Positions 17,569 to 26,496 of a stretch of DNA of 57,901 nucleotides are shown here, piece after piece. The first letter of the stretch is position 1. Every line of letters begins with the position of its first letter. This DNA comes from Alteromonas lipotrueae (GTDB lineage: Bacteria; Pseudomonadota; Gammaproteobacteria; Enterobacterales; Alteromonadaceae). The notes below the pieces were generated by a model. That model ran no database searches, had not been told where the DNA came from, and saw nothing but the letters and a program-made list of their open reading frames with translations. The stretch lies in the NCBI RefSeq assembly GCF_019249215.1, contig NZ_JAESDI010000021.1, forward strand, positions 1 through 57,901. Reading direction: 5' to 3'. The position numbers and the translations under genes were made by a program.

Positions 17569-18938
17569 AGTGACACTCCAAGGCCTAGCGCAAGACCTAA
17601 GTCGATACGATTACTTAATTGAGAATATTGAAGCTCGACGCGCTGCGCCTGCAAATTGAAGGTAGTGTCGTAAACCGACAGTAAATCTAAAATATCCACC
17701 AAGCCTTGGCGATACTGCCCCGAAAATGTGTCGGCGCTACTTAAGGCATTCTGATAGGCGATATTTGTGTAGTACTGGCGCTGGCTGAGCGCTTTTTCAT
17801 TGTCTAATGCGTCTTGTACTTCTTGCACAGCCGTTAGTAAGGTTTCACGATATTCCCACCAGCTATTCAGCGCGGTTAATTCAGCATCATCGATTTGTGC
17901 TCGTAAGGCCCCGCCTTGAAATAGGGGCGCGGTTACCTGCCCCAATATATTCCACAATGGGTTAGTAAATAATGATTGAGACGGCGAAGTGCCAGTGTCA
18001 GTAAGACCTGCTGATAAATTAATACTGGGTAAAAGTGCTTTGTATGCCACTTTTACGTTGGCTTCACTGGCCTTTATTCCGAAATAAGCCGCTTGTAAAT
18101 CTGGGCGTCTTGCTAAATCTTGTTCGGGTAAAGAAATTAAAGGCTCAAGTACCTCTGGAAATTCGCTGACTAAGGGAAAGTCTGACAAGGATTGCTCTTG
18201 GCGACCTAGCAATACGGCCAATGTGCGCTTCGCGACACTAATGCTGTTTTCATACAAAGCGATAGAGGCGCGGGTTGTTGCACTACTCGTCTTCGCGTTG
18301 TCTAAATCGTCTAATGTACCTAGCCCTGTGCGATAACGCTTAAGTATAATACTTTCGCTATTTTCATAAACGCGCAAACGTTCTTTTTCAATCGCAAGCA
18401 GTTGCTGCTGTGTAATAATATCTAAAAAACTTCGAATGACACTAGCTGCCAGTGCATCGCGAGAAGACTGATAAGCAGAACGTGCGCTGGCAGCATCAAA
18501 ACTGGCAGTGTCCACGCTATCGCTAATTTTCTGCCATAAGTCCAACTCCCAACTTACGGTTAGCCCTGCAGTATAGCTTTCATTACTACCTTCAATTTTA
18601 CTGCCTGAAAAGCTCGCATCAAGATTTAGGTTGTCTGCTGAATCTGCCGACTTTATCGCCACCTGTGCTTTTCGCAGCGTGATAAGGGTTTGCTGCAAGC
18701 TGGCATTATTTTCAAGTGCTTCATTTAAATAGCCTTGCAGACCTTGCACCGATACCAAGTTCGTTAGTGACGTTGCCGTTGCCGCTTCACTTGATTGTGC
18801 TTGCCAAGCAATATCGTCACCTGTCATTTCAGAGGCCGACTCGCTCAGCGAGGGCGTATCATGACTGGCACACGCACTTAAGCCAATCAGAAGCGCTATG
18901 GCCATTGGCATGAGTGATTTTTTACCTAACCCGTTCAT
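17565..18938 (-). CDS. Outer-membrane efflux lipoprotein, TolC/NodT family
   Basis: The channel component of the tripartite pump. After MNGLGKKSLMPMAIALLIG comes a lipobox LSAC, marking lipid attachment at the cysteine. The body has the duplicated coiled-coil repeats of the TolC/NodT family (AALENN-type helices, VSWELDLWQKI, RPDLQAAYFGIKASEANVKVAYKALLPSINLSAG). The frame opens at a GTG at 18968, but the ATG at 18938 gives a normal lipoprotein signal peptide. It is the first gene of the operon with adaptor, pump, response regulator and kinase. Confidence 0.93.
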   Translation of the reverse strand: MNGLGKKSLMPMAIALLIGLSACASHDTPSLSESASEMTGDDIAWQAQSSEAATATSLTNLVSVQGLQGYLNEALENNASLQQTLITLRKAQVAIKSADSADNLNLDASFSGSKIEGSNESYTAGLTVSWELDLWQKISDSVDTASFDAASARSAYQSSRDALAASVIRSFLDIITQQQLLAIEKERLRVYENSESIILKRYRTGLGTLDDLDNAKTSSATTRASIALYENSISVAKRTLAVLLGRQEQSLSDFPLVSEFPEVLEPLISLPEQDLARRPDLQAAYFGIKASEANVKVAYKALLPSINLSAGLTDTGTSPSQSLFTNPLWNILGQVTAPLFQGGALRAQIDDAELTALNSWWEYRETLLTAVQEVQDALDNEKALSQRQYYTNIAYQNALSSADTFSGQYRQGLVDILDLLSVYDTTFNLQAQRVELQYSQLSNRIDLGLALGLGVSL

Positions 18939-18983
18939 AAGAATTCTTTTATTACCTATCCTGAACACAGGATGACATAACGA

Positions 18984-19001
18984 GGGTTAAGGCAGGGTTA
19001 A
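18984..19001 (-). promoter_or_regulatory. Candidate response-regulator site upstream of efflux operon
   Basis: Two perfect copies of GGGTTAA (18984-18990 and 18995-19001) have an 11-base period, the spacing typical of head-to-tail OmpR-family dimers; read on the operon strand they are TTAACCC repeats. They start 46 bases upstream of the first efflux gene. Autoregulation by the operon's own regulator is an inference from spacing and position. Confidence 0.45.
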
Positions 19002-19103
19002 CGCAATATTCACGGTAATAAAAACTCAACTTATGAACAATAATCTGAGTTAGGATGTAATGAGACGTACTGAATTTTTTAAGTTTTGACAGGAAATGGA
19101 CTA

Positions 19104-20363
19104 ATGCATAACTCATGTAAAATTGTGCCCCTTGCAGTCGCTATCGCATTAGCGGGTTGTTATGGCGATCAATCTGATGCCCAGTCAGATGGCAAACTTG
19201 GTTCAGAGCCTGAGTCAAAGCCTGAGTCAAAGCTTAGCGCCGTGAATCAAGAGGCGAGAGAAGGCAATACGTCAGCATTTAACAACGCTTCTTTAGTAAC
19301 GCCAGTAACTACTGTTGACTGTACTTTAGAAGATGGGAGTAGCAGTGCGTGCATGCAAATTACGGTTAAGCACGTACCTGATGATTTGGAAATTGGCCCT
19401 TTTTGCCCAACAACCCTAGATGATGAAGGCGGCGTATGGGGATGGACTGGCGAAAACGCGGGTACCTATCGAATAAATGCTTCATTTTTAAAGATGCTAA
19501 ATGAACTGGGCTATCATTTTTACGATGATGACGGCTCTGTACATGTGGTTGATACCCTTATGTCAGCGCCAGAAGAAGACAATACCTGCATTAATGTTGC
19601 CTTAGATGACTCGGTGACCATGACGATGTTAATCCCTACCGAGCCAAAGAAAGCGGCCTCGGCTACTCACTTAGATACGGTAGCAAAGGTTGGCGTTGGT
19701 TTAGACGGTGTACCTATTTTTGCCGATGCGCCCAGCATTCAAGAGACAGGCCACATGCCTGCGCTTGACGCCTGTGGTGGACATGTCGATCCTGGCGGTT
19801 ATTACCATTGGCACGCCACAGCTAGTGACATAGATACCGCGTTCGCGACCGAAGGGGTAACCGCCGATTGTCACGTTCATCAAGATAGCTCAGCACAGTT
19901 TGGCTATGCGTTCGATGGTTACCCTATTTTAGGCAGTACTGACAACACCCACATTCAACCTGAAGATTTAGATGAATGTAATGGCCATACGGGTGCGTTA
20001 AAAGAAGGTGAGGCAGCGCAATATCACTATCATGCATCGACCGAATTTCCCAATCTACCGACATGTTTGGTCGGCGTACCGGCCGCAGATAATTTTTCTA
20101 CTACTGCCAAGATAGGTATTGGCTCTGCCCGTCCTGAAGGACAAGAAGGCCCGCAAGCAGGTCATCAGCAAGGACCTCAATCAGGCAGAATGCCACCAGG
20201 TTTTGGTGAGGCGGCTGAGGCTTTAGGGATAAGTGAGCAAGCCCTAATGGAGGCGCTGAAAGCAAATGGCGGAAGAAACGCCGACTTATCTGCGGTAGCG
20301 GCCGACCTTGGCGTAAGTGAAGCCGACCTAAAAGCGGCATTGCCCAAACCTCCCAAGCGCTAA
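19104..20363 (+). CDS. YHYH-domain lipoprotein
   Basis: A 419-residue exported lipoprotein: MHNSCKIVPLAVAIALAGC carries an LAGC lipobox. The central part (about 170-330) holds the YHYH domain, with the motif variants GGYYHWHAT and QYHYHAST plus HVH and CGGHVD. YHYH proteins are often found in marine bacteria but have no settled biochemical function; the His clusters suggest metal binding. The C-terminal 50 residues contain two similar helical units (LGISEQALMEALKANGG and LGVSEADLKAALP). An ATG at 19104 with AGGA nine bases upstream is preferred to the TTG at 19086. It is divergent from the efflux operon. Confidence 0.8.
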   Translation: MHNSCKIVPLAVAIALAGCYGDQSDAQSDGKLGSEPESKPESKLSAVNQEAREGNTSAFNNASLVTPVTTVDCTLEDGSSSACMQITVKHVPDDLEIGPFCPTTLDDEGGVWGWTGENAGTYRINASFLKMLNELGYHFYDDDGSVHVVDTLMSAPEEDNTCINVALDDSVTMTMLIPTEPKKAASATHLDTVAKVGVGLDGVPIFADAPSIQETGHMPALDACGGHVDPGGYYHWHATASDIDTAFATEGVTADCHVHQDSSAQFGYAFDGYPILGSTDNTHIQPEDLDECNGHTGALKEGEAAQYHYHASTEFPNLPTCLVGVPAADNFSTTAKIGIGSARPEGQEGPQAGHQQGPQSGRMPPGFGEAAEALGISEQALMEALKANGGRNADLSAVAADLGVSEADLKAALPKPPKR

Positions 20364-20410
20364 GGGCGTTTGTTGATACAACCCTCTATTGCAAAACCGT
20401 TCAGTAACAA

Positions 20411-20440
20411 AAAAGCCAGTCTTTACCAGACTGGCTTTTT
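20411..20440. terminator. Bidirectional terminator between YHYH gene and putA
   Basis: A perfect 12-bp stem AAAAGCCAGTCT/AGACTGGCTTTT (20411-20422 and 20428-20439) with loop TTACC, bordered by A and T runs on the two sides, so it can serve both convergent genes. Confidence 0.92.
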
Positions 20441-20511
20441 ATTTTTTATGCGAGCTAAGCGCTACTCGCTTTGTCTCTAAGGTTTAGTTAGCGACATTTG
20501 CGCAATAATAA

Positions 20512-23500
20512 TTACTCGTCATCTTCAACTAAGGTCATTAGTGATGTATTACCACCGGATGCTGTAGTATCGATACTAATGGTTTTTTCAGTCATTAAAC
20601 GCTGAATCAACTTGTCGTTATATTCAGCGGTGATCACTGGCAAGATAGCCCCTTCACGCGATGACAGCATTGCGGTAATTCGCGCCGTACGTTCAGTGCT
20701 TGAATCCACAACCACGCCCGCTAAGTCTTCATCCATCAATAAGGCATCGAAGTGACCTAAACGCGCTACTTGGAATACCCCTTTCGGCGCACCAGTAGAT
20801 TCAAACTTGTTTTGAATCTCAATAGCTTCTTCGTAGAAGATTTCAGATACCACCGACACCACCGTGTTGCCTGTGGCAAGTGCAGTAACAATAGACAGCA
20901 TCCAGTACTCAAACGATACGTCTTTATCGGCGAAACATACCAGGGTGCCTCTGGGTTCAAGGTAAAGTTTGTTAGATTCACCTGTAGGACCAGGAAGCTC
21001 GGTAGGTTTCGCTAACTTACGCTCAACACTGGTTAACTGCTGGCGGGCAGTGGCCAACGTGCGGTTTAAATCATCAGCTAGGTCGTCAACAATGTCGACC
21101 TTCGCAATTTTGGCTAATAGCTGACGCACCATAGATATACGGTCGTTTAACGCCATATGACGCCACTGGGCTTCAACTTCCTTAGCTTGATCCATCACTA
21201 CATGGGCACGTTCGGCAATTTTATCGTCACCGACTAGCGCGTTATCAGTACCATCAACATCATCAATCAATGTTGGTTTCGGTGTAGCACGTTCCATCAT
21301 TAAACGTGGCAAGTAGTTAGGCCCACCCGCTTTTGGACCCGTACCTGATAACCCTCGTCCACCGAAGGGTTGTACGCCAACAATAGCGCCAATCATGTTG
21401 CGGTTAATATAGACATTACCTGCACGGCTCTTCGCAGCAAGCTCGTATGCACGCTCTTCAATGCGCGAGTGAATACCCATGGTTAGGCCGTAACCCGTAC
21501 CATTAATTTGCTCTAAAACATTGTCTAGCTCTTTAGATTTAAAGCGCACTAGATGCACCACTGGGCCAAAGACTTCTTTTTCCAACACATCCAAGTTATC
21601 AATCTGATAAAGCGTAGGTGGGAAGAAAGTGCCGTTTTCAGTGCCTTCAGGCAGCTCGTTTCGATAAAGCAGTTTTCCTTTTCCTTCCATAAAGTCTACA
21701 TGGTCGGTTAGGCTCTTCAGTGCTTTTTCGTCAATAACTGGGCCAACATCAGTGGCCAGCATGGTCGGATCGCCAATGGTTAACTCTTTCATGGCACCGG
21801 TTAACATCCTGATAAGATCATCAGCAATTTCTTCTTGCACGAATAATACGCGAAGGGCTGAACAGCGTTGCCCCGCACTTTGGAAACCAGAATGAATAAC
21901 ATCATCAACTACCTGCTCTGGTAGCGCGGTTGAATCCACAATCATGCAGTTTTGCCCGCCAGTTTCAGCAATTAACGGTACTTGCTCGCCACCACGGTTG
22001 GCAAGTTCTTGCGAAATTAGCGTGCCCGTTTGGGTAGAACCGGTAAACATCACCGCTTTAATGCGTTCATCAGAAAGCAGGGTTTCACCTACTTCTTTAC
22101 CTGGGGCAATAATGAGTTTTAACGCGTCTTCAGGTAGGCCTACCGACTGCATAATGTCCACAGCGCGTTTCGCCACCATGCTGGTTTGTTCAGCTGGTTT
22201 GGCAATAACCGTATTACCGGTAACCAATGCTGCGGATACCTGACCTAAAAATATTGCCAGAGGGAAGTTCCACGGGCTAATACACAGCACCACACCACGA
22301 GGAAGCAAGCGCTTGTCTTCTGCAAGTTCTTGGGCACGGGCCGCGTAGTAACGACAAAAATCCACCGCTTCACGTACTTCATCAATGCTGTCTTGCGCGA
22401 CTTTACCTGCTTCACGCATGCAAATAGCAATAAGTTCTGCCATGTGGCGCTCTAGGGCATCAGCGGAGCGATTAAGAATTTCAGCACGTTCTGAAGTGTC
22501 GCGCTTAGACCAGGCGTCAAAGCCTGCATCTGCGTCGTCCAACGCTTTGCGCATATCATCAGGTTGTGCGTAATAATGGTAACCCACCACATCGTCGTGG
22601 TTCATTGGGTTTCTTACCGCTGTTGCGCCCTCTGGAACACCATCGGTTACACTGTAAAACTCTTGCCAACGCTCTAGTTCGTGTTGTAGCGCGGTAACCG
22701 CGTTCACGTCGGTTAAATCTAGTCCGCGAGAGTTATCACGTTCAGGTGCGTATAAACCACGTGGTGTTTTAATTAGTTTGTTGAAACGCACTTTAAGGCG
22801 CTGGGTTTTTTCAACCGGATCTTCAAGCAATGACTCTACCGGCTTTTCATCGTCTACTATAGCGTTAACGAACGACGAGTTTGCGCCATTTTCTAATAAG
22901 CGACGAACTAGGTAAGCTAATAAGTCTTCATGTTCACCCACAGGCGCATAAACACGGCACTGAATTTTTTCTTCGGTTACTACCGTATCGTAAAGGGTAT
23001 CGCCCATGCCATGTAAGCACTGGAACTCAAATCCTTCTTTATCGTCGCCAGCCAGTTCAATAATTACTGACGCTGAGTAGGCGTTGTGAGTAGCAAACTG
23101 CGGGTACAAGGTATCGCGGTATTCTAATAGGCGATTTGCACAGGCATGGTAAGACACATCGGTAGATGACTTACGGGTAAATACAGGAAACTCTTCTAAG
23201 CCCGCTTGTTGGGTAAGCTTAATTTCCGTATCCCAGTAGGCACCTTTTACCAGTCGAACCATTAACGAACGGCCGACTTCGAGTGAAAGCACGCGCAAAT
23301 GTTCAATCACATGGATAGCACGTTTTTGGTAGGCCTGAACTGCGAGACCAAAACCCGTCCATCCGTTTAAATCTTCATCACGGAAAACCGCTTCAATAAT
23401 ATCTAACGATAGCTCTAAACGGTCGGCTTCTTCTGCATCTACCGTTAAGCCTATATCGTACTCTTTAGCCAGCATGCATAGCGCTTTTAAGCGCGGCGGA

Positions 23501-24309
23501 ATATCACGCATTGCGCGCTCTCTGTGCAAGAATTCAAAGCGCGGATGTATTGCCGACAACTTAACTGAAATGCCCGGCGAACGCTTAGGTCCGCGGCCGT
23601 TAGCGGCTTTACCAATCACTTCAATGGCTTTAACGTAAGAATCGTAATAGCGGTCTGCATCTTCCATCGTGCGGGCGCCTTCACCCAACATGTCGTAAGA
23701 ATACACATAGCCTTTGGTTTCTTTTTCCTTCGCTCGTTCTACTGCGTCTTTAATGGTTTCGCCCATCACAAACTGACGACCCATTACCCGCATGGCAATA
23801 TTCATTGCGCGGCGGATAACCGGCTCACCTAAGCGACCCAAGGTTTTCTTCAACAGTCCAAACTGTTCTTTCTTGCGCTTGTCAGCATAATTGACCATGT
23901 TGCCAGTAAACAATAAGCCCCATGCTGAAGCGTTCACGAACAAAGAATCTGAATTGCCAAGGTGTGGTGTCCACTGCCCTTTAGATAATTTGTCGCGGAT
24001 GAGTTCATCTTGCGTATCGCCATCAGGCACACGCAACAAGGCTTCAGCCAAACACATCAATACCACACCTTCTGAGGTGGATAGTGAATACTCATTTAAC
24101 AACGCATCTACGCCACCATGGCCTTCTTGGTCTCGACGAATTTGCAGTACCATTTTACGGGCGCGTTCCCACGCACGACTTCTCGCACGAGGGTTTACCT
24201 CAGCAATGGGTAAAATTTGATCTACAGCCACAGATTCACTAATTCGATAGTAGTCTCGAATGCGCTGGCGTAGGGGAGATGTAGTATGAAGTGTGTCGTT
24301 AATGAGCAT
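20512..24309 (-). CDS. putA: Bifunctional proline dehydrogenase / P5C dehydrogenase
   Basis: Oxidises proline to glutamate with FAD and NAD. The 1265-residue protein has a proline dehydrogenase barrel (about 190-480; SPGISVKLSAIHPR, VRLVKGAYWDTEIK, ATHNAYS) and an aldehyde dehydrogenase domain (about 560-1000; SPWNFPLAIFLGQ, VMFTGSTQTG, catalytic Cys in GQRCSALR), then a C-terminal ALDH-like extension. There is no N-terminal ribbon-helix-helix repressor domain, unlike the 1320-residue Escherichia coli protein, so it is probably not self-regulating; this resembles long PutAs without the DNA-binding module. No proline permease gene lies nearby. Confidence 0.97.
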   Translation of the reverse strand: MLINDTLHTTSPLRQRIRDYYRISESVAVDQILPIAEVNPRARSRAWERARKMVLQIRRDQEGHGGVDALLNEYSLSTSEGVVLMCLAEALLRVPDGDTQDELIRDKLSKGQWTPHLGNSDSLFVNASAWGLLFTGNMVNYADKRKKEQFGLLKKTLGRLGEPVIRRAMNIAMRVMGRQFVMGETIKDAVERAKEKETKGYVYSYDMLGEGARTMEDADRYYDSYVKAIEVIGKAANGRGPKRSPGISVKLSAIHPRFEFLHRERAMRDIPPRLKALCMLAKEYDIGLTVDAEEADRLELSLDIIEAVFRDEDLNGWTGFGLAVQAYQKRAIHVIEHLRVLSLEVGRSLMVRLVKGAYWDTEIKLTQQAGLEEFPVFTRKSSTDVSYHACANRLLEYRDTLYPQFATHNAYSASVIIELAGDDKEGFEFQCLHGMGDTLYDTVVTEEKIQCRVYAPVGEHEDLLAYLVRRLLENGANSSFVNAIVDDEKPVESLLEDPVEKTQRLKVRFNKLIKTPRGLYAPERDNSRGLDLTDVNAVTALQHELERWQEFYSVTDGVPEGATAVRNPMNHDDVVGYHYYAQPDDMRKALDDADAGFDAWSKRDTSERAEILNRSADALERHMAELIAICMREAGKVAQDSIDEVREAVDFCRYYAARAQELAEDKRLLPRGVVLCISPWNFPLAIFLGQVSAALVTGNTVIAKPAEQTSMVAKRAVDIMQSVGLPEDALKLIIAPGKEVGETLLSDERIKAVMFTGSTQTGTLISQELANRGGEQVPLIAETGGQNCMIVDSTALPEQVVDDVIHSGFQSAGQRCSALRVLFVQEEIADDLIRMLTGAMKELTIGDPTMLATDVGPVIDEKALKSLTDHVDFMEGKGKLLYRNELPEGTENGTFFPPTLYQIDNLDVLEKEVFGPVVHLVRFKSKELDNVLEQINGTGYGLTMGIHSRIEERAYELAAKSRAGNVYINRNMIGAIVGVQPFGGRGLSGTGPKAGGPNYLPRLMMERATPKPTLIDDVDGTDNALVGDDKIAERAHVVMDQAKEVEAQWRHMALNDRISMVRQLLAKIAKVDIVDDLADDLNRTLATARQQLTSVERKLAKPTELPGPTGESNKLYLEPRGTLVCFADKDVSFEYWMLSIVTALATGNTVVSVVSEIFYEEAIEIQNKFESTGAPKGVFQVARLGHFDALLMDEDLAGVVVDSSTERTARITAMLSSREGAILPVITAEYNDKLIQRLMTEKTISIDTTASGGNTSLMTLVEDDE

Positions 24310-24415
24310 TGCAACCCTTTATTCGAATAGCTGTAGAAAATGGTTCCGGTAACGTAAAACTAGCATAACGTTACATGGAAAAAATGAATTAACAAGTAAA
24401 GCTAAGCTTTGCTTG

Positions 24416-24486
24416 AAGCGCCCCACCTAAAGTGGGCCGCGCTTGCGTCAATAGGTATTTAAACTTCGATCTTCTCAATGAAGATC
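24416..24486. repeat. Two intergenic hairpins between putA and chemoreceptor gene
   Basis: The 423-base gap 24310-24732 holds two inverted repeats. The first is AAGCGC-CCCAC/GTGGG-cc-GCGCTT (24416-24444) with a two-base bulge; the second is GATCTTC/GAAGATC (24468-24486) around TCAAT. Neither has an adjoining T tract, so they are not clear terminators. The putA promoter must lie near 24310-24400, but no convincing hexamers were identified. Confidence 0.5.
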
Positions 24487-24654
24487 ACGATATCGCCGAA
24501 ATTGCGCGGATACTAGCATAAATGCGTCTTTCGCCAAGCCCTCGCTGTCAACTTTTTGCACCACTGTGATAGGGCACCTAAGAATGCAGATGAATAACAT
24601 TTCGCAGATATTTATAAATAAGAAGCGACGCGCCAAGAATGTTAATTAAATGTT

Positions 24655-24681
24655 TAAAAAATCTAAAATTAAGGCCAATAT
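24655..24681 (+). promoter_or_regulatory. Possible sigma-28 (FliA) promoter of chemoreceptor gene
   Basis: TAAAAAAT (24655-24662), an 11-base spacer and GCCAATAT (24674-24681) resemble the FliA consensus TAAAGTTT-N11-GCCGATAA at 5/8 and 6/8 positions. It lies about 50 bases before the chemoreceptor start, a typical location for a flagellar regulon gene. This is a pattern match only. Confidence 0.4.
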
Positions 24682-24732
24682 CTCTAATATAAGGTCTACA
24701 CTAGATAATATAAAAAGTGGAGGTTAACGCTA

Positions 24733-26355
24733 ATGTGGTTACGCAATTTTAGTTTAATTCAAAGGCTCAGCATTATTGTTGCGCTTACAGCGCTGTTATT
24801 TCTGGTGCTAACCGGTGTGGTATTAAACCAGCACTATAAGGCTCTGAAAGAAAAGTCGTATAAAGAAAATCAACATCTAGTAGAAGTTGTTCATACCTTG
24901 CTGGCTAATTTTGAAGCACTGGAAGGGGTTGATGAGGAAGCTGCTAAACAGCAGGCGCTGACCGCAGTTAGCCGTCTTCGGTATGATGAAACCAATTATT
25001 TTTGGATTCAAGACGCCACCCCCGCTATGGTAATGCACCCCATCAAACCATCGCTGAACGGGCAAGATTTACGAAGCTTTAAAGATGGAAACGGTAAAGC
25101 GTTTTTTGTGGAAATGGCCCAACTGGTTAAGTCTTCAGGCAGTGGCTTTGTTGATTATGTTTGGCCACTACCAGGTGAGGAAACGCCGGTAGACAAAATT
25201 TCGTATGTTAAAGAGTTCAAACCATGGGGTTGGACTGTAGGTTCAGGTATTTACTTATCCACTCTTGAAGCAGAGTACGCCAACTTACGCAATTTGCTTA
25301 TCGTTATTTGTATTATTAGCGTGTTATTGGTGGTAGCGCTTATCTTCTATATTGGCGGCAGTATTGTTAAACCTGTCCATGAAGTCACTGAAAGAATGAA
25401 AGATATTGCCATGGGAGAGGGCGATTTAACACGGTCACTTCCAGAATCAGGCCACGATGAAATAACGCGCCTTGCTCGCTACTTCAATGAATACACCAAT
25501 AAAATGCGGCAATCCTTGTTAGGTATACGTGAAAATATCACCGCCCTAACGCAGCAAGCCGTTCTGGTTGAAACCGTTAGCCAAGACAGTAACAGCCAAG
25601 CGCAAAGCCAAAATGAAAACATGATGCAAGTTGCCGTGGCCATGGAACAAATGACCACCCAAATTCAGCAAGTGAGCCAAAATGCAGATACTGCTGAAAC
25701 GAGTACTAGCGGCGCACGAGCCAATGTAGAACAAGGCACCAGCGTAGTAGAAAGTACCGTGAGTGATATTCGTTCTTTGACGTCGAACATTGAGAGCGTG
25801 AGCCATGTGGTAAGCGAGCTTGCCGAACAAACTAACAGTATTGGCGCGGTACTAGACGTTATTCGCGGCATTGCCGATCAAACCAACTTACTTGCACTGA
25901 ATGCTGCTATTGAGGCCGCTCGCGCTGGGGAACAAGGCAGAGGATTTGCCGTGGTGGCCGATGAAGTGCGTACCCTAGCCAGTCGTACAGGCCAAAGTAC
26001 CGATGAAATTCAGGCGATGATTGAGAAGCTACAAAGCAATGCAAAAGCCGCCGTAGACGCCGTGCAAGTCAGTCAGAATGCTTCAGCAAGTACGGTGGAT
26101 AATGCCAACAAAGCGAACGATAGCTTAAAAGAAGCCGACCGGCTTATGAATGAGATTTCAGGTATGAGTAGCCAAATTGCTCGTGCGACAGAACAACAGG
26201 CAGAGGCCGCCAATGAAGCCAACATTCGCATCAATGCGCTGTCTGGCGCTGCCGATAACAGTCTAAAAACGGCGGAAAAATTAGCGAGTGCCAGTCAGGC
26301 ACTAAAAGCTAGCTGTATGGCGATAAAAGAAATTGCTAGCAAATTTAAACTTTAG
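24733..26355 (+). CDS. Methyl-accepting chemotaxis protein with single Cache sensor
   Basis: A 540-residue transmembrane chemoreceptor. Helix 1 (about 10-29) and helix 2 (about 190-212) bracket a periplasmic single-Cache domain with the [14 protein letters not shown] and [10 protein letters not shown] motifs, which usually bind small carboxylates or amines. A HAMP domain follows ([22 protein letters not shown]), then a signalling coiled coil with the highly conserved hairpin tip [20 protein letters not shown]. The C-terminus lacks a CheR-tethering pentapeptide. It is monocistronic, downstream of a FliA-like promoter. The ligand is unknown. Confidence 0.95.
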   Translation: MWLRNFSLIQRLSIIVALTALLFLVLTGVVLNQHYKALKEKSYKENQHLVEVVHTLLANFEALEGVDEEAAKQQALTAVSRLRYDETNYFWIQDATPAMVMHPIKPSLNGQDLRSFKDGNGKAFFVEMAQLVKSSGSGFVDYVWPLPGEETPVDKISYVKEFKPWGWTVGSGIYLSTLEAEYANLRNLLIVICIISVLLVVALIFYIGGSIVKPVHEVTERMKDIAMGEGDLTRSLPESGHDEITRLARYFNEYTNKMRQSLLGIRENITALTQQAVLVETVSQDSNSQAQSQNENMMQVAVAMEQMTTQIQQVSQNADTAETSTSGARANVEQGTSVVESTVSDIRSLTSNIESVSHVVSELAEQTNSIGAVLDVIRGIADQTNLLALNAAIEAARAGEQGRGFAVVADEVRTLASRTGQSTDEIQAMIEKLQSNAKAAVDAVQVSQNASASTVDNANKANDSLKEADRLMNEISGMSSQIARATEQQAEAANEANIRINALSGAADNSLKTAEKLASASQALKASCMAIKEIASKFKL

Positions 26356-26400
26356 TGAACCAAATTAGTCGTAAAAAGGAAGGTATTCACAGGTTTATAC

Positions 26401-26467
26401 TACTTCCTGCGTATGGAAGTATTTAAAGCGGTGCTTTAGACTGGTTATCTACATACTGTAGATAACC
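26401..26467. repeat. Two perfect hairpins before the TIGR03545-like gene
   Basis: The gap between the chemoreceptor and the next gene holds TACTTCC/GGAAGTA (26401-26421) and an 11-bp perfect repeat GGTTATCTACA/TGTAGATAACC around TAC (26443-26467). The second ends 29 bases before the next start codon and has no T run, so it may be an operator or an mRNA leader structure. Confidence 0.55.
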
Positions 26468-26496
26468 CGCTAAACGTCGTTTACAAGGAGTGATAT

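Noticed and set aside
24416..24486. Hairpins after the putA start region as terminators
   Set aside because: They have no T tracts and lie upstream of both divergent genes, so they were listed only as inverted repeats.
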